Under the pieces are notes generated by a model that saw nothing but the letters and a program-made list of their open reading frames with translations, was not told the origin of the DNA and did not search any database. The translations under genes were made by a program, and so were the position numbers. From Inia geoffrensis (Eukaryota > Chordata > Mammalia > Artiodactyla > Iniidae), in assembly GCA_036417435.1 (NCBI GenBank), contig CM070904.1, positions 41,388,408-41,452,407 of the forward strand: a stretch of DNA of 64,000 nt, read 5' to 3'. This document shows positions 35,241-48,725 of the stretch, piece after piece (the stretch's first letter is position 1; every line of letters starts with the position of its first letter).

Positions 35241-37566
35241 AGCACAGTTAACGGTGTTAGCAAAGGAGCTTGTTTTGTTCCAACTTTGATTTTCCACAGA
35301 GTTTGAAACACTGATTATTTTCCTAATCCTTCCATTTCCCCTTTTGCCTTTGATCCAGGTTTATTCCTCCATTTTTAGTTTCTGTACCATCGAATAGAAA
35401 TAGTCATTTCTTTTTCTGCTTTCCTGCCTATTTTTGGAGGATTTCAGAGGATTAATGAGAACCAGGGTTCTAGCAGCAGTACATCTATTTTTTAGAAGTC
35501 ATTGTAGGCTATTAAATAGTGTGTAGCAATCCCTTTTATGTGATCGTGGGCATAGAATGACATATTATGACCAACTAGCAGTTGTACTCTTTGAAAATAA
35601 CATTGATGAGATTCCGGGACAATGCATTTTTTTTTTTCTCATTTCGTCTTTGAGGAGACAGCAAAAAACAGGTGCTCTAAGGAAATAGGAAGCATGTTTG
35701 AGTTGTGTCTGTTGTTCAACTTTTCTATCTTTAATTGGAAAATGTATATAATACCTAATTCATTCTTACCGCCATCCACTAAATACCAAATAAATGCATA
35801 ACTTCTGGGGAAATTTTATGTGCATGAAGGGTGGTGTGGCTGAAGAAAATGAGCTAGAGGGAAAAAGTCGGAGACACTTTTAGGCAAATGGCAGGGTGGG
35901 ATCACTTAAAGTTCAGTGGGCCATGAGGAAGAGAACCACAGGTATGTTTCTAAGTGTGATGGCCCTGCAGTGTTTTGAGTAGTCAAGTGAATTGGTCTGA
36001 ACTTGTCTAATGGATGTGCTATGGATCCCAGTCTCAAAACACACCTGGACTTCATCTAGGGAGATAGAACATATGTATAAAAAACCACATCTGTGGAACT
36101 ATCCGTTGAGCCTCAGGAAATGAGGGGAGTATGGAAGCCCAGGTTTGGGAAAATTTAAGGTAAGAGAAATGAAGACCTGAATTGATCTTAAAGAAAGAAT
36201 AGTATTTAGACATGTAGAAATGGAGGCCCAGTAGGCAATGTTAAGCAGGGTCTATTTAAGCACCTATATTTATATGATAGTAGTATTTAAAGTAGAAATA
36301 GCCAAAAAGCAGTTTGACTAAAGCCAAAGAGAAAAATGGAAGCTGCATATAGAAGTGAAGACGTTGAAATGTCTCAAAGACTTTTGAGCCAGGAGGATAG
36401 AGGATTAATCTTTATCCAAAATGTATATATTTTAACCAGAAATTAAAGAGTTATGGCACCGAGATTTTTTAAAAGGCAGCAAAAAGCTAATTCTTAAATG
36501 TAATTTCTGGAGAGCTCAGTTCTTCAAAGTACAGTCAGATCCCCATATCCAACATGTTTACCAGTGCTTTGGAGAGCTTCAGTATGTATCCTGGGCAATA
36601 ACAAAAGAGGTGCTTTCGATTGCCTTTATTTATTGCCTTGTAGAAAGTTAACCATCTGTATCAAGGAAATTACCTACTCTTATTCATGGACAGAATTCTT
36701 GGCCTTTAATGTTAATAATATGTTCGGTTTTTTTTTACACATATTTGTACATATTTGCTCTAGAAGTGCAGTGAACTGAAATTAAATAGTTTTCGCAATC
36801 CCTGAACCATGGAGCTGTACACCTAGAACTCTCAGTTCCGGACAGTCCAAAATGTGTAGGAGATCTACACAGAAACAGGAGTGAAAGAGGCAATACACCC
36901 AAGTTTCCTGGTTCACTGACTTAAATCCATCCACGGGCAATAGTCATCAGGATTTGGCAGTTATATTAAAAGAGCCCATAAATCATTTCCATAAGATGTG
37001 ATAGTAATGTGCAATAAAATAATCCTGTGAAGATTGTTCATTGAGCACTTAACTCTGAGTTAATTATATCTACCTATTATCCTGAAAACAGACATTTTCT
37101 CAGGTCAGAGATTTTCCTGAGCTTCTTATCTTTAAGGACTTTTAAGCCTTTTAATATCTCTACCTAAAGCCAAAGATATTCTTCTTTTGATTAACCTATA
37201 TAATTTATAGTTGGCAAATATATCAATTTTAATAATATTTTTGAGGTAGTGGTAGTTAAGTCTGGCCTCCTGCTAAGTTTGTGAAGCCCTTTGGGTTCAG
37301 TGACTTCTAGGTGTAAACAATCATTAGTTATACATTGTGATGATGGTGGGTTGATTTCAATGTGATTAGAATTCCCAAGATGCAGGTAAATGGATGTTTG
37401 ATCAATTTACCCAACCTAGTTCCTGTGGAAGTATTCTGTAAATTAAGATTTCCATCTGTTACATACAAGAGTAAAACTTGAATTCAAATTGAATGTGAAT
37501 TTTTGATTTGGTTTATAATTTTTAGATAAATCTAAATATTTATAATTTATATTGCCTTGGGACTAC
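35241..37566. other. Unique intronic-type sequence
   Basis: No repeat family or exon recognised in this stretch. Confidence -1.
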
Positions 37567-37790
37567 ATTCATTCATTCACCTTTCCAAAATATTTTTGAA
37601 GTATCTACTCAATGCCAAGCACTGGATAAGTATTGAGAATACACTGATGAACAACAACAACAAAATGATACTAGCCCTGCCCTCAGGGAGCATACAGTCT
37701 ATTTGTAGAGATGACAGTAATTAGATAACCAGTTAAGTAAATTAAAAATTATAATTGTGGTAAGATTGAGGAGTAAAAATACATGGTGGG
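37567..37790 (-). mobile_element. L2 3' end, antisense
   Basis: cattcattcattcacctttc, then actcaatgccaagcactgga and ccctgccctcagggagcata follow the antisense L2 3' end closely. Confidence -1.
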
Positions 37791-39359
37791 GGTGAGTGGG
37801 CAGTAGAACCAAGTGTCATGGAATCCATATTCTAAGATTTAGTCTGGTCTGTGTGTGCTATAACCTTCAAAAATAGTAAGTCTTATGTATTTTTTTCTTT
37901 TCTTTTCTTTCTTTGCCATGATTAATAAGCTGTGACTGTGATACTTGTGCTACTTCTTAGGGAGTTTGGGATAAGCTTCAGAGCTTTATTGTATTTCCTT
38001 AAGCCTCGGTCTTAGGAATCAGCTATCACAACCAGAGGACAGCTGGAGGAAGTCTGCCCAGCCTTCTCAGATCCACGTGTTCTTTATTTTTCCACACAAT
38101 CATACGTTTGATTTCCACTTAGAGGGGGTATTTTGCTTGAAAAATGGGAGGGAAACATTCACATTCGAGCTAAAGTGTAAGCCGTTAATTTTGAATAACC
38201 AAGGGAAAGAATTTCTACTTTTTTTCTAATTTGCATTATAATAGCAGCTCAACTAATGCATATATAATTTTCTTTCCCTTTTGCTTGTCATGCACTGCCA
38301 ACATGGATCTCTACAAAGGCTCAGGTTGGTGTTGCAATCTGTTTTGATCTTTACTGTTTTCATTTAGTGAAAAGAAGCTTTGATGTTTTCTTTCACAAGT
38401 CAGCTTTTTTTCTCTTTGTAAATCCTGATCAAAACATTGTTCACACATGGAGGAAAAAACTCCTCCCATAGGAGAGTTAGTTACGTATATGTTGCTGTTG
38501 AATGAATTCCTTTACATCAGCAAAGTGACTATTTCAGAAATCCAGAAAACGGATTCATATCTTCTCGAATTGGCCATGCCTGGCTTATTTTATGATATAA
38601 AGAAAACGATGCTCTGAGATTTTAGAATCAGCAGAATATACCAGACTGAAAAGGTTTCTGATATTAACCTTCTCCTTTCAGAGTAATATTAGATGGCATT
38701 GTGCGTGATCTCTGTAGCTCCAGACTTAGTATTGAGAATTCCATACGTAGCCTCCTATCAAGATGCTGATTCTAGGATCACCAAATTCTTAACAAATAGT
38801 CTTCAGAACATCAGTAGCTTTCTCTCTCTCAATCTCTGTCTCTTCTTGTTTTTTAAAGGTGTTAATCTTTTTTCAAGATTACATCAATATCTCATATAAA
38901 TCTCAGGTTCTTTACTTTTATAGTTTTAATAAATCCACATGCTATTTCTGTCCACCACAATTTTATTTGAAATATTGTTGGTCATATAATGAACAAAAAC
39001 ATCAGTAATAAAAAAACAAACAAAAAAACCCAAATCGTCAGTAATATTTTCAGAGGCTACCTGTGTAGTAGACTAAAGTAATGTTTATGATGCCTGAGGG
39101 ACCAGGAGCTAAGTGCAGCTAAAGTGAGTTTGTCAGTCACAGGGGAATCCAGATTTTTTTCATGTGCAAAGTTTTACAAGGACTAAGGAAAAATAAAATG
39201 GCTAAGTAGTTTGGATTCCATGTACTGGGGAGGGTATAAAATGTGCAACTCCAGACCTACCCAGTCTTTTGTTGATTGGGGGCTAGGTAGCAAATCCAAA
39301 GACTTTTATGATGTCATAACTCCTGTTGTGGCTAAGCTTCGTCTAAATGCTCAAATGTC
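37791..39359. other. Unique intronic-type sequence
   Basis: Nothing supported, apart from an A-rich patch near 39005-39030. Confidence -1.
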
Positions 39360-39550
39360 ATGGGGATATAATATAAACCATGGGGAATATAGTCAATAAT
39401 ATTGTATTAACTTTGTATGGTGACTGATGGTAACTAGACTTATTGCTGTGGTTATTTAGAAATATATATATAGACATTGAATAACTATGTTGTACACCTG
39501 AAACTAGTATAATACTATATGCTAGTTATATTTCAATTTTTAAAAAATGC
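39360..39550 (+). mobile_element. L1M 3' end fragment
   Basis: gtgactgatggtaactagac, then tatgttgtacacctgaaact and a ttatatttcaatttttaaaa tail are the sense 3' end of an L1MA/L1M-type element. Confidence -1.
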
Positions 39551-40848
39551 TCAGAAGGAAAGGCTAGGGGATGAGATGTCCATAGGGGTTTTGAAAAACT
39601 CCGATGTATTCCTGGAAGGTAAAAGGCCATGCACAAGCATGGGGCAGTGCACATATTTAGGAGAGCCCTGGCAAGACCCTCTCTCCTCAGGCTAACCTTG
39701 AGTCTCTGTGCAAGCAGAAAGTGAGGACAAAGGTGAAGCTGTAAATAGCCTCGTTGAGTGTTGAATGTGTGCCCCAACACGTAGAGCCCCTCAGCAAAGA
39801 CTAGAAGATTTATTGGTGCCAGCCATTAAAGGGAATCTCTGTCAGACAGAAACATCATTAGACATGACAAACAGCATAGACTTCTCATAATTACTTCAAA
39901 AAAGCTACTAAACAAACAGTAGCAATAATAAATAGCAATGGCAACAAACACTAGAGAGAGGGGGAAATCTGGTCTCCAGAGTTGCCATATTATGTTATTT
40001 TAAGTGTTCAGTTTTCAGCAAAAAATATGAGACATGAAAAGGAAAAAGTATGGTCCATACATAGCAAGCAGGCAATAGAAACTGTTTCTGAGGAGGCTGA
40101 GAAATTGGTCTTATTAGACAAAGACTTTGAATTGGTTATTTTAATTAAATATATTTAAGGAACTAAAGGAAGGTCCAAGCATGATGTCAAACTAAATAGA
40201 GAATATCAATAACAAAATAGAAATTATAAGGAAGAATCAAGTAGATAATCTGAAGGTTAAAAGTACAAAAACTGAAATTAAACAATTAACTAGAGGGACC
40301 AAACAGTATATTTGGGCAGGTGGAAAAAAAGAATCATTTAATTGGAAGATATGTCAATTCAGGTTATCCAGTCTGACGAAAAGAAAAATAAAATAATGAA
40401 GGGAAATGTATAGAGCCTCAGAAATCTGTGAGACATTAACAAGCATACAGACATATGCCTGATGGGAGTCCCACGGCTAGAGGAAAGATGGAACAGAAAG
40501 AATTTTTGAAGAAATAAGGGTCAAAACTTCCTAAACTTGGTGAAAAAAACATTAATCTACACATTCAAAAACTCAAAAAACTCCAGGTAGGATAAAGTCA
40601 AAGAGATCTACACATAGATACATCATAATAAAAACTGTCAAAACACAAAGAGAATCTTGAAACAACAAGAGAGAAGTGACTCATCATATTCACGTGATCA
40701 TCAGTATCAGGATTAACAGCCAAGTTCTCATCAGATACCATTAAGGCCAGAAGGCAGTGGGAAGACATATTCAACATTTAGGAGGGGAAGAAAAGATTCA
40801 ACCAGGAATTCTATATCCAGTCAAATCATTCTTCAGAAATGAAGGAAA

Positions 40849-41063
40849 GGGCTTCCCTGGTGGCGCAGTGGTTGAGAGTCCGCCTGCCGATACAGGGGAC
40901 GTGGGTCCGTGCCCCGGTCCGGGAAGATCCCACAGGCCGCGGAGCGGCTGGGCCCGTGAGCCATGGCCACTGAGCCTGCGCGTCTGGAGCCTGTGCTCCG
41001 TGACGGGAGAGGCCACAACGGTGAGAGGCCCACGTACCTAAAAAAAAAAAAAAAAAAAAAAAA
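40849..41063 (+). mobile_element. CHR-type SINE, short form
   Basis: Head gggcttccctggtggcgcag, B-box region gtgggtccgtgccccgg, body with ggctgggcccgtgagccatg and a pure poly A tail of about 25 bases. Perfect duplications aaatgaaggaaa lie at 40837-40848 and 41064-41075. The long intact tail and low divergence suggest a recent insertion, possibly variable between individuals. Confidence -1.
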
Positions 41064-41575
41064 AAATGAAGGAAAACTTTAAAAACTCCCAACTAACTAA
41101 ACTAAAGCAGAAAGAATTCATTGCTAGCAAACTGGCCCTACACAAAATGCTAAAGGGAGCACTTCATGTCACAATGAAAGGACACTAGACAGTAATTCAA
41201 ATCTACATGAAGAAATAAAGAGTACTGGTAAAGGTAAAGGAAAGCCATCTAAGTACAAAACACTGTAGCCAATAATGTTGGAATATACGTTTTTCTCAAT
41301 TACACATGGAACATTCTTCAGGATAGGCTTATGTTAGGGCATATAACAATCTCAGTAAATTTAAGTGGATTGAAATCATACAGAGTGTGTAAGGGGATCA
41401 GAGTAGCCAAAACGATCTTAGATCAAAGTTTGAGAATTCTTCACATTTTCAAAACTTACTACAAAGCTACAATAATTAACAGTATATTGTATTATATATA
41501 AGGACAGGCCCATAGATCAATGGAATAGAACCAAGAATCTGGAAATAAACCACACATTTATGATAGTTGATTTTT

Positions 41576-41815
41576 TTTGGGGGGGGGAGTCCCTAAAGTT
41601 TTATAGCTATCACTTCAGAATGTTTTATCGCAGTTATTGATATTTATATTCAGGACATATTTAAGTGTGTATATATTTTTTAACATGGATGTTATATATT
41701 TTTCTGTGACTTTTTTCATTCAACAGTATAACTTGGACAATTTTTTATGCCAGAAAATATGGATCTGTCACATCTTTTAAAATAATCATATTATATACTA
41801 AACACGTACCATGAT
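41576..41815. mobile_element. Insertion flanked by target site duplications, possibly an L1-like 3' fragment
   Basis: A 240-bp block splits the host L1 and is bounded by perfect 16-bp repeats atgatagttgattttt (41560-41575 and 41816-41831). It starts with T and G runs and contains ttttttcattcaacagtata. The class is uncertain, but the duplications show it was retroposed or otherwise inserted. Confidence -1.
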
Positions 41816-41842
41816 ATGATAGTTGATTTTTGATGAAGATGT

Positions 41843-42250
41843 TGCATTAGTGTCCTATTGCTGCTATAAGAAATTACCACAAAGTTAGTGATAAAATTTA
41901 AAACAACATAAATTGTCTTACAGTGCAGGAGGTGGCAAGTCCAAAATAAGTCTCACAGGTGTCAGCAGGACTAGTTCCTACTGGAAGCTCCAAGGGATAT
42001 TCTGTTTCTTTCCTCTTCCAGTTTCTAGAGGCTTCTGGTATTCATGGCTACATCAGTCTAACCTCTGCTTCATTTTCATATCACCCTCTGTATTGGACCA
42101 TTCTGTGATTCTCTTATAAGAACCCTTTTAATTACATCTTGACCACCTCATAATCCAGGATTATCTCTCTATCACAAGATACTTAAGCACATCTGCAGAG
42201 TCTCTTTTGCTATATAAAGTAACTTTCACTAGGACTAGGACTAGGTGAAG
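41843..42250 (-). mobile_element. MLT1-type MaLR LTR, antisense
   Basis: attagtgtcctattgctgct at the left is the reverse of the MLT1 3' end, followed by cttacagtgcaggaggtggc, tttctagaggcttctggtat and aatccaggattatctctcta. It interrupts the L1M ORF2 C-terminal region, so it is younger than that L1. Confidence -1.
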
Positions 42251-42881
42251 CTATTGTTCAGCGTAACACAGATGGCAGTGCAATTTAATGAAGAGAAAAT
42301 AGTCTTTTCAACAAATGGTGCTTCGACAGCTGGATATCCACATGCAGAGAATGAATGTGTACTACTCTCACAGCATATACAAAGATTAACTCAAAATAGA
42401 TCAAAGACCAAATGTAAGAGCTAAAACTATAAAACTCGTGAAAGAAAACGCCAGTATAAATCTTCATAATCTTAGATCAGGCAGTGGATACCTGAAGTTC
42501 AAGTAACCAAAGGGAAAAAAAGGTAATTTGGATTTCAACAAAATTAAAAACTTGTGCAATTCAAAGGACGTAATCGAGAAAGTGCAAACACAGCCCACAG
42601 AGCAGGAGAAAATATTTGGAAATCATATATTTTATAAGGATCTAGTATCCAGGATATATAAAGAAATCTTATGACTCAAAATTAAGAAGACAGCCTAATT
42701 AATCGACGGGCACAGGATTTCAATAGACATTTCTCCAAAGAAGATATACAAATGACCAGTAAGCACATGAAAAGATGTTCAAATGTTGAACACCAGTATT
42801 CATTAGGGAAGTACAAAATGCAACCACAATGAGATGGCACTTCACGCCCACTAAGATGCCTATAATCAAAAAACTGATAAT

Positions 42882-43107
42882 ATTTTCTTGCATTCTGAAG
42901 GTTGCCTTTTTGTCTTGTTTTTGGTTTCCTTTGCTGTGCAAAAGCTTTTAAGTTTCATTAGGTCCCATTTGTTTATTTTTTATTTTACTTCCATTACTCT
43001 TGGAGGTGGGTCAAAAAAGATCTTGCTGTGATTTATGTCATAGAGTGTTCTGCCTATGTTTTCCCCTAAGAGTTTAATAGTGTTTGGCCTTACGAAACAA
43101 AACAAAA
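42882..43107 (-). mobile_element. A-tailed antisense scrap of L1 ORF2
   Basis: About 205 bp matches, in the same antisense orientation, the internal ORF2 stretch at about 17567-17771 of the large L1 (tgcaaaagcttttaagtttc, gtgggtcaaaaaagatcttg). It then ends in gaaacaaaacaaaacaaaa on the plus strand. Near-perfect 15-bp duplications caaaaaactgayaat flank it (42867-42881, 43108-43122). It has no L1 3' end. Confidence -1.
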
Positions 43108-43815
43108 CAAAAAACTGACAATTTTAAGTGTTGATAAGAATGTAGAGAGAGTAGTTGTAACCCTCATGCATTGTTGGTGGAAATGTAAAATGTTGTAGCT
43201 GTTTTGGAAAACTCATGGACAGTTCCTCAGAAAGGCAAACATAGTTTCCACATGACACAGCAGTTCCACTCCTAGGTAAATAACCAAGAGAACTGAAAAT
43301 ATATATCCACACAGATACTTGTACACAAATGTCCATAGCAGCATTGTTTATGAGAGCCAAAAGATGGAAACAACACAAATGTTAATCAACTTGAATAATG
43401 GATAAACAAATCTGGTATATCCATAAAATTGAATGTTATTCATTCATAAACAATAATGAAATACTTATTCACGCTATGACATGGATGAACTTTGAAAACA
43501 TTATGGTAAGTCAAAGTAAAAAGACACAACAGGCCATGTATTATGATTTCATTTATATGAAATGTCCAAATAGGCCAATCCATATAGAGGCAAAAAGCAG
43601 ATGAGTGGTTGGTTGCCAGGGAGATGGGGAAGGAGAGAATGGGTAGTGACTGCTAACAGATAAAGGGTTTCTTTCTGAGGTGAATAACATATTATAAAGT
43701 TAGAGATAATGATGATGGTTGCACAACTTTGTAAATATATTAAAAACAGAATTGTATACTTTGAAAGAGTGAATTTTATGGGATATGAATTATATACCAT
43801 TTTTTTTAATAAAGA

Positions 43816-44734
43816 AGGAAAGTAGTAGGTGGTAAGCCACATTTGACCCATGGACATAATTTTCCAGCAGCAACACAAGAGAAAAGAATTTGTGTGCTCT
43901 TTATCCAGTGTCTAAGGAGATTCTGGGTTTTACACAGTAGAAAATCAGTAAAGGACTGGTGAATTAAAGCATTAGCAAAAAAGTAAGTACAAGAGATCTG
44001 CTTGCAACTGTTAAAAGCTTTAACTGTTGTTATCACATGACATTTATCTTTAATGAAGAATAATTTTCATGACATTCATACTCTTTTCTTTCTATTCCTA
44101 ATCAATAACTTAATCTCTACCTTGTATGTAGTAACTGATCCCTAAATTGTTAATAGTTTTAAATTAAAACTTTCAGCATAGGGCACGTTTTATGTCTCAG
44201 CTATAAAATTAAAGACTTTTCCTTTTTAGAAGGAATCATTTTGTGCTCAAGAGAAATGTCAAAAGTTGATGTGACTGTGGAACTGTAAACAGTCTTTTGT
44301 ATCTTTATCAGAAATAATAATATGTCTAGAATGATCCAGGTTGTTTTGCTGGCTTAGCTGTTACTGATTGGGCATCTCTTTTTCTCTTTAATGTATTAGG
44401 TGATATGGAGGATGAGGAAGGATAAAAATCCAAGACATTTGTCTCTTTCAATATGTCACATCTCCCAAGTTTTGAGGGTGCAGTGTTAATAACTATTCAA
44501 AGTTAATTAGATTAATGTAGATGAGAGTGCAGGTGTATTTTTGATGAAGAAAATAACACAGTTGGGATAGATGATCATACAGTTTACTTCCAGCTCCAAA
44601 ATTTCTTCAACTCCATGCCTCAGTGCTAATCTTACTCAAAACAAACATTACTTCTTATAGTGAACTCTCTCAAACTTTCTAAAGCTCATATAACATTACT
44701 GTACTTCTCTTGAGAATAAGTATTAATGTCAGGT
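43816..44734. other. Unique intronic-type sequence
   Basis: Nothing recognised. Confidence -1.
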
Positions 44735-44855
44735 TATGAAGAGAAAAGCTAGACCCCAAGAGACCCTTAAGTGAGCTGCCAGGAATCAATGGCGGAACCT
44801 GAATCATAACCCCTTTCTCGTGGCTCTCTTCATACTCCTCTGCTCACTAGACCAC
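44735..44855 (-). mobile_element. MIR SINE fragment, antisense
   Basis: gagctgccaggaatcaatgg then acctgaatcataaccccttt fits the antisense MIR core. Weak. Confidence -1.
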
Positions 44856-45164
44856 AGATAATCTTTAACACAGTATAAAGGATCACGTCACCCATCACTG
44901 AAATGAAGCCACCCCCACAGAGGAACTCATTATCAACTAAACAGGATCCAACCAAGGAATCCAATAACGGAGGACAGGAATCCAATCCAAGTAAAGTACT
45001 GGATGCCGCCCATCTCCTAAATTGCTCTACGGATGCCATGTCATCAATCCAAAGCAGTGTGGTTCCTGCTAAGGAAGACTATTTTAACAGACCTACACAC
45101 ACACACCAAGTGAGATGCCAGCTCAGATCTAGAACCGTAAGCCCTATACTTCCTAGCGTTCACT

Positions 45165-45275
45165 TCAACATGCATTTATCGTGAGCCTATTATGGGCCCT
45201 GCACATGTCAGATGCTAAGTGCAACATAAGAGATGTGCAAGAGATGGTCCCTGCCTTCAGAGAGATCCAGTGGTC
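45165..45275 (-). mobile_element. L2 3' end fossil, antisense
   Basis: acatgcatttatcgtgagcc, then tcagatgctaagtgcaacat and gtccctgccttcagagagat. Confidence -1.
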
Positions 45276-48200
45276 ACTGTGAGCCTGGCTCCCTCATACC
45301 AGCAGGGTCTGTTTTTAGTTAGCAGACATGTTGAGTCCTGGGTGCCTCGAATATTACCTGCCTTCAGGGAAAGAAAAAGTCCTTTCAGGAGCTTGTATTT
45401 TTCATAATTAATTCAAGGCATCCACGATTGGGATGGGGAAGTGGGGTTACACTGTCCAATTACTATCATCTATATTCAGAGAAATCAAAAATGAAATCAG
45501 AGATAAGAGAATTTCGAAATAATAAAATCTAAGAAATATAAATCTCTGAATTCATTTGGATATCTGCTTTGAAATGTTGGGACCAGAGTACAGTTACAAG
45601 CAGTTAGATTTGAATAATTGATACATAATACTAATGTTCCTGTAAAGTTAATTACAAAGAGGGCACAACTTTTAACTCCAGGTCATACCAGCATCATGGT
45701 TTGGTCTATGTACATTTTTTAAGAACATGCTTAGGAGAATATTTCTGTAGTCATTTGTCCATTTTTATACCAATATATATCTATTGAGCACAGAGTATAA
45801 CCCAGGGACACAGTGTCTAAGTTCTCTTATTTGGGGGGTGGAGGCGGAGGAAGGATTGTTTATATAAAATATGGTATCTGGAAATCTTAGTTCTCAGTAA
45901 ATGTCTCAGAAAAGCTATCATTGGTTGCACACATGCTATGTATTCATGTTTTAGTTTTTTATTGAGTCCAGGTTTGTAGAAAATTGCCCACTTTATGTAA
46001 ATGGGTTAATTGATCATCCTGTAACACATTTTAAGAACTTCTTTGTCAAGTTTTTCAGATAACCTGTGTTTTGCAAGTACCCAGGAACAGGCTCATCATT
46101 TATGTTGTATATAGTGATATTTGCTTGTTAGACATGACTTCTACTTTACCGTCAGCTGTCTTTCCTTCGGTCAAAACAAAATTTACTCAAATGGAGGTCA
46201 GGAACAGGTCTGCCTTAAGCTAGCATTTCCCTTCAGCAGTCATCTTCTGGTTTTATCTTGTGAAGGGCCTAAAAGGTCTGTATCAGTCTTTGTCTCTTCA
46301 CTCTCTGCCTCAGGGGAAGCCTGTTGCCAACAAAATACTCTTTATTCTGTAAAGAAGCAGCTTTCAATTAGTCCCTAAGAAGAGCCTCCAACTGATGAAA
46401 TTAGGGTGGGAATCAGAGCCAGGATCGCAATTTATCACCATGTAAGTGAATGGCAGGGATTCCATCAGCCAATGAATCTTGCCTCTCATTTCTGCAAAGG
46501 TCAGGCTGTGCCATCCTTGGTTATAAAACATCATTTGTGGCTCTGTTTAACTTTGTCTTAAACACCTCAGGTTTGTTATGGAAGAACTCACACTAAGAGT
46601 TCATATTTTTAAAAGCCATTTTGTGCTGTGCCTGGCCTTGTATTTTAACTGGGAGAACTGTTAGGGCACAATGCAGCCTTAGAACTGGTTCCTCATATAT
46701 TTATCTGCAGAAGAAAAAGACTGCTTTAAGTGTGTGTGTGTGTGTGTGTGACACGTAATATCTTTGTGCAAAAGTCTCTTTATAATATTTTTTTAATTTT
46801 CTTTCCTTTTTGCCCCAAACTATATGAAAATAACAATTATCTGTTTTTTTCTTGGGTGAAAAATACACTGTTCTCCTCTCCTGCCTTTTGTGATAGCGGG
46901 AGCATTTAGAAATTAGCCACATTAGGAATGGAGTTTGCAGACTGCAATTCTTATCTCTTTCCTTCTACTAGGCAGAATAAAGGCCATTTTTGATGGCTCC
47001 TTCTTTTGTTCTGTTCTCCCTAACTCCCTGATAGACTTTGGAGTAAGTGATAGATGAGAACCAATGCGTTTTAGAGTGGGAAAGATTTGTTTGTTGCAAT
47101 GATTAAGAGACGGTAACATGGTGGGCCCAGAGTTCTCACTGCATGGTAGGAAACATGTGAAAAGTCGTTTCTTTCCTTTTGGACTTGGTCCTAGAAGCCA
47201 GTTTTATGCTTGCCTACTGTGAATATTGGGAAGTTCTGAGCAAACCTCCCAAAGATTAGATTGCTTTTCAGGTCACACATGGTCTCAGATTTAGCCCAAC
47301 TAAGCCAAGATAAGATGAAATAAGATGGTAAAAGTATTATGAAGAAGTTTTCTTGGCAAACATCCAAGTTTCTGCCACTCTGCTCATTAGCAATACCCCC
47401 TGGAATTGAGGGCACTGGGGGAGCTGATGCCTTGTCTTCTTTCTTCCAATTCTGTTGGTAAAAAAGAGGAAACTTTAATGCGTCACTAGGTTCTAGAATG
47501 TGCTAATCTTAAATGAGTTCAAAAAGTAGCATTAAGGTTTTACTTGTCTCTTTCATTTTCACCACCAAATCTTGGTATCTCTCCTTCCTTGTTATGTTGG
47601 AAGCTTTGTGAAAATAGTAGATATAATGATTATTTTTTCATAACTGTAACCTCATATTGGGACCACTTCACCTTTCTCAGTGCTCTCACACATTCCCATA
47701 TCATCTTCCTCACATTCAAGATGACTTAACGTGTCCCAAACTTCATTTGGATTATCCCTCTTGATATAAATCTCAGAAGTTTTAGTGGCGCGTGCCCATT
47801 ATCTACCAGTTAAATTCTACCTCATCAAATTTCCCATTTTCTTACCCCAGGTGGCTGCATTCTTCAAGCTTCATCCTGTATGTATCAGGGCCTTGTGTAT
47901 AGTTTATGAGAATTAGATTTAGATTTTGGTTTGTTTGCCTGATTGACAAATCTCTCATCTGAAGTAGGTCATAGTAGATTAATCCCAACTAGGGCTACGC
48001 ATCCTTGTCCATTTTTATCTGATAGTTCAGCCACACAAACATAGGATTTCTTTGTCCAAGGAATGTGCCACCTAGATCCTACAAATACATTTTTTTATAC
48101 CTCAAACTACATTGATTTCCTAGGCATGCTCCAATAGGCTTCTTACATTCGAGTGCAGAGACAGTTGCCTGTATCCTAGAGTAAGGATAGCATGATGCTC

Positions 48201-48725
48201 TCAACTACTGAGAATGAGTGAGAGCTATACAAGACCCTCTCCCAGCAAACGAAGGTAATGGTTTTCCCCAAAGCCTTCACTTGTGTTGGACACTTACACA
48301 ATGAGTTGCAAGTCTCGGGCTTAAATCCCTTCTCCTCCCTTTCTTGATAAACCTCAAACAATACCATACACCTTTCTGACTTATCCTTTGGCCATCTGTT
48401 TGTGAGAACTGAGATCTGCTAATCTCTGCTTTAGCACTGCCTTATACCTATAACTTGTAAAACTTTTGCTACCTGCCAGAAGCCAAAGTAGTCTCTGTTT
48501 CAGACTCTCTTTTGTATTGCAACAGAGAAAGAAAGTTTTCCTTTCTCACCTGATTTCTGGTGGTCATATTCTGGACCCAGACTTACTTTGTCTGTATCTG
48601 TCTCTCTAACTATTGATCTAATCTGTACACTAGACCCCTAGACAGCATCTTATAGATGCTAAGAGCAGAAAGGTTCTTTCACTGGTCAGGTTTCCGTGGT
48701 ACAGTCCAACCCCCTCTGAGACATG
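45276..48725. other. Unique intronic-type sequence
   Basis: Only a TG run (46730-46752) and a weak L2-like patch at 45765-45830 stand out. No exon frame with splice support was found. Confidence -1.
46730..46752. repeat. (TG)n microsatellite
   Basis: About 11 TG units. Confidence -1.

Larger units (their letters stand above)
39780..43815 (+). mobile_element. Old plus-strand L1M, deleted and carrying several insertions
   Basis: The sense order is ORF1-region sequence (about 39900-41240, with ttaaggccagaaggcagtgg and attctatatccagtcaaatc) and a middle ORF2 piece (41280-41575, cacatggaacattcttcagg). The ORF2 C-terminal part follows (42290-42866, 43123-43550, tcaatagacatttctccaaa), then a 3' UTR ending gatggttgcacaactttgta. 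The first half of ORF2 is missing. The gaps hold four later insertions (40849, 41576, 41843, 42882), and L1 sequence resumes in register after each. All frames are decayed. Confidence -1.
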
